Shown: positions 18,375 to 25,749 of the stretch, piece by piece | Layout: every line of letters starts with the position of its first letter | How positions within the stretch are numbered: the first letter of the stretch is position 1 | NCBI GenBank assembly: GCA_018970165.1 | Contig: JAGWWZ010000006.1 | Span: 1 to 51,966, forward strand | Length of the DNA: 51,966 nucleotides | Direction: 5' to 3' | Source: Planctomycetota bacterium | Lineage (GTDB): Bacteria; Planctomycetota; Planctomycetia; Pirellulales; Pirellulaceae | Made by a program: the position numbers and the translations under genes | The notes under the pieces: generated by a model | The model's database searches: none | Seen by the model: only the letters and a program-made list of their open reading frames with translations | Told to the model about the DNA's origin: nothing

Positions 18375-18746
18375 ATGAGAACTCAACAACCACTGCTTGA
18401 AACCAGCATGGCATGCAACCCAGGGTCGATACAGTGCCAAGCCCTGCGATATGGCATATTGCTGTTTGCTCTCGGAATGGTCGGCTCTCTTGGAGGCTGC
18501 ACTAGTCCGCAGAATTGCCAGCCGTACCCAAACTACCCGTCTTATCCTGGCTATCCTACTGCGTACACTCTGCCTTCGGGTACCACTGTGCCAACGGTCG
18601 GTGCTCCAACGGTCGGTGCTCCCCCGGTCGGTTCCACTATGGCACAGCCACCTATCATGGGACAACCGATAGGGGGTGCTCCCGCGTATCCTGCATTCGC
18701 TCCTGGCCAACCCGTACCTCCAGGCTACACAACAGGCCCGAGGTAG
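18375..18746 (+). CDS. Pro/Gly/Tyr-rich lipoprotein
   Basis: A 123-residue lipoprotein. The hydrophobic YGILLFALGMVGSLGGC ends in a good lipobox (LGGC, Cys near 47). The mature part is low-complexity: YPNYPSYPGYP, then tandem TVGAPTVGAPPVG, then Pro-rich PAYPAFAPGQPVPPGY. No folded domain is expected. I start at the ATG at 18375, preceded by GAGGAAG; an upstream in-frame start at 18330 adds 15 residues without support. It converges on the cytochrome-module gene with a 6-nt gap. It is probably an envelope surface or matrix component; function unknown. Confidence 0.7.
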   Translation: MRTQQPLLETSMACNPGSIQCQALRYGILLFALGMVGSLGGCTSPQNCQPYPNYPSYPGYPTAYTLPSGTTVPTVGAPTVGAPPVGSTMAQPPIMGQPIGGAPAYPAFAPGQPVPPGYTTGPR

Positions 18747-18752
18747 TGTGGC

Positions 18753-20732
18753 TTAGGGTTTTTTCAAGGCTTGCTTCAGGAAGATGTCGACTGGGCCAAA
18801 GTGGCGTTTGAACGCCTCGTCGAACGATGGCGATGCAACTAGTTGCTTGATCGTCATCTCGTACTTGTTTTTGAGAGGGCCGGTTTGCACCTGACGAATC
18901 ACGCCAAAACCGAGAATGGCTTCGTCTTCGTCGTTCATCTTCCCTTCCATAATGGGTTGAACGTTTTTCAGTTCGCTGATCACCGTTGGCAAGCGTCGCA
19001 CCCAAGGTTGCACCCGAGCATCATTCATACCGACCGAGTTCGCCAGTGCACTTCGTCCCGCTCCCTCGGCAAACCATCGCGGCACTCCATCGCGCGATGC
19101 CACCCACACACTGGTCAGTTGGTGCAGGAGCGTTGATTCATTGAGTTTTGGGTCGCTGGTATCGTTCACCATAGCGACATACAAATCCGGAGCCTCCTTT
19201 CGCCAGTGTGCCGACCATTCCGCTGGCAAACTTCGCTTCTCGAGCATCTTGCCCATTTCGCTGTAATCGTAGCGCGACTTCATGGCGAAGATGGTGACCC
19301 CACCCTTGACGAACGGATCCTTGGCATTCATTTTCCAGTTGCGTTTCAACGTCTTGGATACTTGCTGCACCTGAGCAAGCAATTTTTTGGCGTTGGCGTT
19401 GCCGATGTTTCCGATAACATGGAACTCGGAATCGAACGCTTCATCGGGTTGCGATTTGGGAGCCACAATTTGCCAGTTCGCTCGCGCTCGCTCCATCCGT
19501 CGCGCTGATAGTTCTTCATGGTTCGCATTCGCCATGAAACTTCGTGCGATCACCGAATCCAATCGGCCATCGCGATTGTCGCCATCGAACGTCGCTCCCT
19601 CATCGATCCACTTTTTAAAGAGGCTGATCTGAGCCTCGCTCAACGGAGGACGCCCGCCCGCTGGCATGCGCTGCCCCGATGTCCCGAGGAGTTTCTTGAC
19701 CAACAAGCTATCGTCCCCTTTACCGGGCTCAATCATCGCACCGGAGTCGCCACCCTTGAGAATCTCGCTGAAGTTGTTCATCCGGAGGCCACCCCGCACG
19801 TTGTTGGCGGAGTAATGACACCCGTTGCAGTTGGCGACCAAGAGGGGCGCGATGTCACTCGCGAAACTGACAGTCTCCTTACCCGTCCGTTCCTTTACCT
19901 CGACCGGCTTGTCCATCGCTGCAACACCATTACCCCCCTGGAACGACTTGATGGAGGCCTTTGGGTCCGCGGCATCGAACTTTGCACCCTGCTGAACCCA
20001 TGCTTTGATCAATGCCAATTTTTCCGCAGGCACCCGATTTCCATTCGGCGGCATCTGACCGGATTCAATGACGGATACCAGCGGACTGCTCACCGGATCC
20101 CCTGGAAACAAGACCACTCCTGCCTTGGACCCCTTCATCAATTGTTCATAGGTACCCATCGTGAATTCGCCGCTCGCTTTGTCGACGTGGCATCGTCCGC
20201 AATGCTCCACCAAAATCGGAGCAACCTGCTTGCTGAATAGAACTCCATCTCCGCTGGGCTTGGCCGATTCCGAAGGCATCTTATCTTTCTTGGCCTTGCT
20301 CCCCGCCTTGATCTTTTCCTGGATCTCTTTCCATTCGGGAATCGGCTCGAATTCCGCACCTTGGATCGCCAAAGCATCCGCAGCGGAACGAAGTTGGCGA
20401 TGGACTCGCTCCCACTCAGAAAACTGCTTGCGGTCGCTTTCGAGAACCAGGTCTTCGAAGACTTTCAAGACCGAGGAGATGCGAGTCGCGCTGGCATCGT
20501 AATTCTCTGCTTTGAATTCTTCCCCCGCTCGCTTGATCTGGTCGCGCACTTCGTCCAAGTTCGTGGGAGAGGCAGTATCCTCTTGAGCGAATGCCTGCCG
20601 AGGGGACAACACGATTGCAAAGCATCCGCTTAACAACGCAACGAGAGCAAACCACGCGAGGAAACGCTTTATCCCAACGGTTTGCTGCGAGGGGTCAGTT
20701 CCCGTCATGCCAATTTTTCGTGTACTAGACAT
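18753..20732 (-). CDS. secreted protein with two cytochrome c-like modules
   Basis: A 659-residue exported protein (membrane segment at residues 23-40, AFA cleavage near 49). Two planctomycete cytochrome c-like modules follow: CGRCH (178-182) with GQMPPNG downstream, and CNGCH (302-306) with QRMPAGG downstream. Each gives a heme c site and a Met that could be the axial ligand. The C-terminal 270 residues (LLHQLTSVWV, then VPRWFAEGAGRSA) resemble a peptidase MA-like fold but lack a clear HExxH motif, so it may be inactive. Probably an anchored periplasmic protein; no sulfatase or PSD1-type partner adjoins it. Confidence 0.8.
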   Translation of the reverse strand: MSSTRKIGMTGTDPSQQTVGIKRFLAWFALVALLSGCFAIVLSPRQAFAQEDTASPTNLDEVRDQIKRAGEEFKAENYDASATRISSVLKVFEDLVLESDRKQFSEWERVHRQLRSAADALAIQGAEFEPIPEWKEIQEKIKAGSKAKKDKMPSESAKPSGDGVLFSKQVAPILVEHCGRCHVDKASGEFTMGTYEQLMKGSKAGVVLFPGDPVSSPLVSVIESGQMPPNGNRVPAEKLALIKAWVQQGAKFDAADPKASIKSFQGGNGVAAMDKPVEVKERTGKETVSFASDIAPLLVANCNGCHYSANNVRGGLRMNNFSEILKGGDSGAMIEPGKGDDSLLVKKLLGTSGQRMPAGGRPPLSEAQISLFKKWIDEGATFDGDNRDGRLDSVIARSFMANANHEELSARRMERARANWQIVAPKSQPDEAFDSEFHVIGNIGNANAKKLLAQVQQVSKTLKRNWKMNAKDPFVKGGVTIFAMKSRYDYSEMGKMLEKRSLPAEWSAHWRKEAPDLYVAMVNDTSDPKLNESTLLHQLTSVWVASRDGVPRWFAEGAGRSALANSVGMNDARVQPWVRRLPTVISELKNVQPIMEGKMNDEDEAILGFGVIRQVQTGPLKNKYEMTIKQLVASPSFDEAFKRHFGPVDIFLKQALKKP

Positions 20733-20871
20733 GAAATCTCTCGTTTGATTTTTGTGGTTCGACTCTATTGTCTTTAACGCACAGAAGTCTGGAAAGTGCC
20801 CTTGGTCAAACTATTTTCAACATGAAAAGTCCAATTCCTCTTGGCCCGACATGCATTTGCTTCTGATTTGA

Positions 20872-21471
20872 CTAGAGTTTCTGTCGGCCATTTAACGCAT
20901 CGGCTAGGATCTCTTTGTTGGTGAATTCCAGCACGCTCCCGCTGGTCACTCCCCGCGCCAGGCGGGTTAATCGGACCGGAAACTCCGCCAGCCTATTGGA
21001 GATGAACAGCGCGGTGCCGTCCCCCTCCACGTTCGGATTGGTGGCCATAATGATCTCAGAGAAATTTCCGGTCCTCACCCGATCCACCAAAGGCTCTATC
21101 GTCAACTGGTCGGGGCCGACCCCATCCAGCGGAGCGATTCTCCCCAGCAAAACGTGATACATCCCCTTAAATACCGCCGCCTGCTCAAGGGCCATCAAAT
21201 CCCGGGGTTGCTCGACAATGCACAAGAGGACGGGATCCCGCTTGGGATCCTGGCAAATCCCGCACAGTTCCCCCTCGGCCAAATTGAAGCAAACCGAACA
21301 GTAGCGAACGTTTTCACGAACCCGGCGAATCGCATCCGATAGTGCCATCGCCTCGGAAACATGAACTCGCAATAAATGATAGGCCAATCTCTCGGCGGTC
21401 TTCTTGCCTATGCCCGGCAGACGCCCCAGTTGGTCAATCAATTCCGTCACGGATTGGGAGATCTCTGGCAT
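20872..21471 (-). CDS. recR: recombination mediator RecR
   Basis: A 199-residue RecR. The N-terminal helix-hairpin-helix LGRLPGIGKKTAERLAYHLL (residues 12-31) is followed by a zinc finger formed by CSVCFNLAEGELCGIC (near 57-72), then the Toprim domain with CIVEQPRDLMALE and EIIMATNPNVEGDGTA, and the GVTSGSVLEFTNKEILADAL C terminus. RecR acts with RecF/RecO to load RecA at gaps. Length matches the family. An AAGGAG lies about 14 nt before the ATG. It is divergent from the ABC-F gene. Confidence 0.96.
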   Translation of the reverse strand: MPEISQSVTELIDQLGRLPGIGKKTAERLAYHLLRVHVSEAMALSDAIRRVRENVRYCSVCFNLAEGELCGICQDPKRDPVLLCIVEQPRDLMALEQAAVFKGMYHVLLGRIAPLDGVGPDQLTIEPLVDRVRTGNFSEIIMATNPNVEGDGTALFISNRLAEFPVRLTRLARGVTSGSVLEFTNKEILADALNGRQKL

Positions 21472-21605
21472 GGATGGATCCGTTTCTCCTTACGATTTTT
21501 AGGACTCACTGATAACATACCAGAGTTAGCGTCCGATGTTACGAGCGCCCGATCCTTCGTCCACTGTTCAACCTCGGTTAATCAACGTTCTTGAAATTCG
21601 ACTCC

Positions 21606-23393
21606 ATGTCCGTCTTGCTCCAAATCCGCAACGCACACAAACGCTACGGCGACCAAGTCCTGCTCGATGGAGCGGAGTGCACGCTGACGGCCGATACCAA
21701 GGTCGGCTTCATCGGACGCAACGGTGCTGGCAAGTCGACATTGTTGCGATGCATCCTCGGTGATGATGAACTCGATTCGGGTGAAATCATCCGTCATCCA
21801 AGATTGAAGATCGGGTACCTCAAACAGCACGACCCGTTCTTGCCCGGCGAGTCCGCCTTAGAATTCCTGATGCGAGACAGCGGCCAACCGGACTGGAAAT
21901 GCGGCGAAGTCGCGGGCGAATTCGAGATCAAAGGAAATTATCTGACGTGCCCGTTGCAATCACTCTCCGGAGGATGGCAAACGCGAGTCAAGCTGTCGGC
22001 GTTGTTGCTCCATGAACCCAATCTCCTACTCCTCGACGAACCGACGAACTTTCTCGACCTTCGTACCCAGATCCTGCTCGAACACTTCTTGCGATCCTTC
22101 CAAGAAGCATGCTTGATCGTCTCCCACGATCGCGCCTTCCTCAATGCGACCTGCGACTACACTCTCGACCTGTCGATGGGTGAGTTGACGCTCTACCCAG
22201 GGAAGGTCGATGCGTTCTTGGAATACCAGCAAGAACTCAACGATCACGATCAACGCGTCAACGCAACCATCGCCGCCAAACGAAAACAACTGCAGGAGTT
22301 CATCGATCGCAATCGCGCGCGGGCCAGCACCGCGACGCGAGCCAAGTCCAAAAGCAAAATGCTCGACCGACTGGAACTCAAAGAACTCTCGAGCGAACAA
22401 GCTCGCGCAGTGATCCGGGCTCCGCAAGTGGAACGCCGCCAAGGACCCGCCGTCCGATGCCGCGATCTGGCGATCGGCTACGGCGAACGAGTCGTTGCCA
22501 AGGATATCTCACTGGAGATCGATCACGGTATGCGAGCCGCCATCGTCGGAGACAACGGGCAAGGTAAGACGACACTCCTTCGAACACTCGTTCAATCCTT
22601 GCAACCTCTCCACGGCGACGCCAAATGGGGACACGGCATCGAGATCGCGACCTACGCACAACACGTCTATTCCAGCTTGCCCGAAAACAAAACGGTCCTC
22701 GATTATTTAGAATACGAAGCCATCCCAGGTACCAAAAACCAAACCATCCTCGATGTCGCTGGGGCGATGCTGTTTCGTGGTTCGGCGGTCAACAAGAGGA
22801 TTCCGGTCCTCAGCGGAGGTGAACGCGCTCGATTGTGCATGGCCGCCATCCTGCTCGGAAAAGCTAACGTGCTGATCCTCGACGAACCTGGCAATCACCT
22901 CGATGTCGAAACCGTCGAAGCCTTGGCCGACGCCCTTATCGCCTACGAAGGGACCGTCATCTTCACATCTCACGATCGACATTTTCTTAAGCGAGTCGCA
23001 ACCGCCTTCGTGGAAGTGCGAGATGGAACCGTCGTTCATTATCGCGGCGACTACGATGCCTACCTGTACATGGTCAGCAAGGAAATCGATGACGAAGAAT
23101 CACGTCGCAGAGCAGAAAAACCCAATCCCTCCAAACAAACGACGAAAAGTTCCGCGAAGCCAGTATCCGCCCCCATCCTCGATGAACGACAAGTCCGAAA
23201 ACAAATCGGTCAACTGGAAAAACAAATCGCTAAGCTCGATGCTCAGAAGAAATCGGTTCACGAACGTTGGATGCAGGCCTCCGATCCCTCCGAGTCGATG
23301 AAACTACACGAAGAACTGACCGCTATCCAAAACGAACTGCAAACCGCCGAAACACGATGGACAGAACTTCAGGAACAACTCGAGTCTCCCTGA
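21606..23393 (+). CDS. ABC-F family ATPase (Uup-like)
   Basis: A 595-residue duplicated ABC ATPase without membrane domains. Cassette 1 has Walker A GRNGAGKST, signature LSGGWQTRV and Walker B LLLLDEPTNFLDL. Cassette 2 has GDNGQGKTT, LSGGERARL and VLILDEPGNHLDV. The linker is rich in Arg/Lys, and the C terminus (about residues 520-595, QIGQLEKQIAKLDAQKKS) is a coiled coil as in Uup. The family acts on ribosomes, and Uup also binds branched DNA. The ATG at 21606 is better than the TTG at 21591. Note the Gly in the second DEPGNHLDV. tsaE follows after 40 nt. Confidence 0.9.
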   Translation: MSVLLQIRNAHKRYGDQVLLDGAECTLTADTKVGFIGRNGAGKSTLLRCILGDDELDSGEIIRHPRLKIGYLKQHDPFLPGESALEFLMRDSGQPDWKCGEVAGEFEIKGNYLTCPLQSLSGGWQTRVKLSALLLHEPNLLLLDEPTNFLDLRTQILLEHFLRSFQEACLIVSHDRAFLNATCDYTLDLSMGELTLYPGKVDAFLEYQQELNDHDQRVNATIAAKRKQLQEFIDRNRARASTATRAKSKSKMLDRLELKELSSEQARAVIRAPQVERRQGPAVRCRDLAIGYGERVVAKDISLEIDHGMRAAIVGDNGQGKTTLLRTLVQSLQPLHGDAKWGHGIEIATYAQHVYSSLPENKTVLDYLEYEAIPGTKNQTILDVAGAMLFRGSAVNKRIPVLSGGERARLCMAAILLGKANVLILDEPGNHLDVETVEALADALIAYEGTVIFTSHDRHFLKRVATAFVEVRDGTVVHYRGDYDAYLYMVSKEIDDEESRRRAEKPNPSKQTTKSSAKPVSAPILDERQVRKQIGQLEKQIAKLDAQKKSVHERWMQASDPSESMKLHEELTAIQNELQTAETRWTELQEQLESP

Positions 23394-23433
23394 AATCCAC
23401 CAACCCAACGAGTGCTGCAAAAGAAGCATCGCC

Positions 23434-23901
23434 ATGAACGTATCGCGAGAGCTACACAACCTCGACGATTGTCGAGATCTGGCTCGCCAACTGGCTCGCC
23501 AAATTGCCCGCCAATCGAAATCTGTTTTACCGATCACGATCGGCTTGGTCGGTACGCTCGGGGCTGGCAAAACGCAGTGGACAAAATTCTTCGCCGAATC
23601 GCTCGGTGCACAAGCAGAAGAGATCTCCAGCCCGACCTACGTCCTGATCCATCGCTACCATTCCGAACCCATCATTCATCATGTGGACGCCTACCGCGTG
23701 AAGGATGACGACGAATTCCTAGAGCTTGGTATCGAAGAGTTGTTCGATGCCCAACAGATCACGATTGTGGAATGGGCCGATCGCTTCCGAGATCTCATGC
23801 CGAAGCAAACGATCTGGATCACCTTGGAACTCGATTCCAACGATCCATCCTGCCGACATGTCACCATCGAGAATCTGCCGCCAACGCTATCGTCGGTCTA
23901 G
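23434..23901 (+). CDS. tsaE: tRNA t6A biosynthesis ATPase TsaE
   Basis: A 155-residue TsaE, the ATPase that with TsaB and TsaD makes N6-threonylcarbamoyladenosine at tRNA position 37. Motifs: Walker A LVGTLGAGKTQW near residue 38, ISSPTYVLIHRY, IHHVDAYRV near 87, and TIVEWADRF near 112. Length is typical. It follows the ABC-F gene on the same strand and is probably cotranscribed. tsaB and tsaD are not in this window. Confidence 0.94.
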   Translation: MNVSRELHNLDDCRDLARQLARQIARQSKSVLPITIGLVGTLGAGKTQWTKFFAESLGAQAEEISSPTYVLIHRYHSEPIIHHVDAYRVKDDDEFLELGIEELFDAQQITIVEWADRFRDLMPKQTIWITLELDSNDPSCRHVTIENLPPTLSSV

Positions 23902-23948
23902 CAACGAGCCGCCGCTACTCCATAGGACCCTGCTACTAGCCTTCACTG

Positions 23949-24905
23949 CTAGTCAATCGATTGATTAATCTCTCCGCCTCGCCGCGTCGCGAGTGCTTGA
24001 TAGACCGCGAGATCGATACTGTTGGACAGGAGCCGCGTCGAGCAGTCCGCGAAGATGAAGTGAGCACCCGTAGAGTGGAAACTCGAGAAATCGTCAAAGT
24101 GTCCCACCGGACTGTTCGGGGTATGATCGGTCGATCCCAAAAAACGAGCCGAGGCCTCGGCCGCTCCATGGATCCAACCATGCCAGACCGAACCACCCAG
24201 CTTGCTCCCCCGCTCCCCGACAATCATGGTGTTGCTCAAACCGTCGACGATGTCCTGCGTTCGGATCATGGAGTTCCCAAAAAATACGCCATCGCCGTTG
24301 TAAGGATGCTCTTCGATTTCCAGTGTCCCGAAGACACCGACATAATTCGACTTGGCGATGCGAAAAAGCTTATGCCCTTCGTCGACGTTGTGCACGCCTT
24401 CATCATGGTCGTGATCGTCACCCTCTTCCTCTTCCCCAATCTCGAACGTGGGTCCACCGGGATCGGATGGACATTGGAAAGTTGGGATAACTGCGGTCAA
24501 GAACGGTTGTGTTGTGATGGACGTAGTGTCAAAGCGATGATCGATTTGTTGGTAGAGCGAATTCTGCTCAATGAACGGCAACAACGCATGCCCCCAAGCC
24601 CACCCGGGGCGCGTCGACGCATTGTTGTCGACCCATCCTCGCTGGAATCTTCGGAAACCACTCTCGTAATTCGACAATCCTAAACCGATCTGCCGAAGAT
24701 TGTTCGAGCACTGGGCCCGTCGAGCTGCTTCTCGAGCGGCTTGCACTGCTGGCAAGAGAAGCCCTACCAAAACGCCGATGATCGCGATCACGACCAGCAG
24801 TTCCACCAACGTGAAACCGGCCATCGACCGCTTGTTCGCAACTCCGTTTCGATGCACGCTGAACGGAAGCATGTTACGAGAGAAAGAACGATATTCGCGA
24901 CTCAT
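23949..24905 (-). CDS. DUF1559 prepilin-like protein
   Basis: A member of the large planctomycete DUF1559 family. The N terminus has a type IV prepilin signal, [20 protein letters not shown], with cleavage expected after the Gly before FTLVE, followed by [20 protein letters not shown]. The C terminus has [24 protein letters not shown], the family end motif (HxGG..F.F.DGS). I start at ATG 24905 (318 residues), as the segment back to 24992 is not typical. Unusual is an acidic/His run ([21 protein letters not shown]) that could bind metal. Role: pseudopilin-like surface or secretion component, unproven. Confidence 0.9.
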   Translation of the reverse strand: MSREYRSFSRNMLPFSVHRNGVANKRSMAGFTLVELLVVIAIIGVLVGLLLPAVQAAREAARRAQCSNNLRQIGLGLSNYESGFRRFQRGWVDNNASTRPGWAWGHALLPFIEQNSLYQQIDHRFDTTSITTQPFLTAVIPTFQCPSDPGGPTFEIGEEEEGDDHDHDEGVHNVDEGHKLFRIAKSNYVGVFGTLEIEEHPYNGDGVFFGNSMIRTQDIVDGLSNTMIVGERGSKLGGSVWHGWIHGAAEASARFLGSTDHTPNSPVGHFDDFSSFHSTGAHFIFADCSTRLLSNSIDLAVYQALATRRGGEINQSID

Positions 24906-25450
24906 GGCTCGCCAACTCTTAATCGGTTGATGGCAACAAATAGAAAATTCCGAATGCGCAAGTCCATGTCTTGCATAAACGGACTGCACCACCTGATCCT
25001 ATCTTTATGCAGTCGAATTGCAAGTGGCTTTTTCTCCTTTTGTGATATTCCTGTGTGTGACTCACGGACCTTTCTGGTATTTAATCTCTCGCTGTTCCTG
25101 CAGTGGCTTGTGCGTCGGTCCGAGTGCAGGGTCATGGGTGAGATAGATTCGTCACGCATGGCAGGCTGCCAGCCGGAAAGTTGTTGTCGTTGGGGCGTTA
25201 TCGTTGGGATGTTATCGACGAGCACTTTCGTACAACGCAATTCCAGTCCGTTGACTGCCACGACGACCGACTAGGAAGTCCGTCGTACGGGTAAAACCCA
25301 TCGATTTCATCAACGGTTCATCGTTTCTTTCGGGTTTTTGCTGGCTCTGTCTCTGAGCCCTTGATTGGCATCTGCTGTTCCATGCTAGACAATGCGATTC
25401 TGTCTCGCTTCAGCCTACTCCATGTCGCCTCGCGATAGAAAGTATCTGCC
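24906..25450. other. 545-bp intergenic region with a dispersed hairpin repeat
   Basis: No coding gene is convincing here. The region separates the divergent DUF1559 and ABM genes. It holds one copy of a hairpin repeat at 25264-25291 that recurs at 49823-49850. Confidence 0.5.
25264..25291. repeat. dispersed hairpin repeat, copy 1
   Basis: The arms CGACCGACT and AGTCCGTCG (one mismatch) flank an AGGA loop, followed by TACGGG. The 19-nt core GGAAGTCCGTCGTACGGG plus flanks is nearly identical to 49823-49850, 24.5 kb away. Both copies lie between genes. Confidence 0.65.
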
Positions 25451-25741
25451 ATGAAAGTTGATGTTGTCGCTCACTTGCACGCCAAGCCTGGAAAGGAAGC
25501 TGAATTGCGAAAAATCCTCGAAGGCTTCGTTGCCCCAACTAGGCAAGAAGATGGATGCATCCGATACGATCTGTTTCTCGACCTCGATCATCCTGGCCGC
25601 TTCACGTTCATTGAGGAATGGGCCAGTCGCGAAGCACTCGAGAAGCATGGTCAGACATCGCACATCACCGAAGGCCGGAAACACTTTCCGGAACTGCTCG
25701 GTGACCCAGCTTGGGTCCAAGTCGCTACCCAAATTCTTTGA
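25451..25741 (+). CDS. antibiotic biosynthesis monooxygenase domain protein
   Basis: A 96-residue dimeric ferredoxin-like ABM-fold protein of the YgiN type. It begins VDVVAHLHAKPGKEAELRKIL, with EDGCIRYDLFLDLDHPGRFTFIEEWASREALEKH in the middle; the Glu-Trp and His positions are usual for the family. Members oxidise quinols or act as small oxygenases; the substrate cannot be told. Its stop is 8 nt before the acyl-CoA synthetase start, so the two are probably cotranscribed. Confidence 0.9.
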   Translation: MKVDVVAHLHAKPGKEAELRKILEGFVAPTRQEDGCIRYDLFLDLDHPGRFTFIEEWASREALEKHGQTSHITEGRKHFPELLGDPAWVQVATQIL

Positions 25742-25749
25742 GTCCTACC

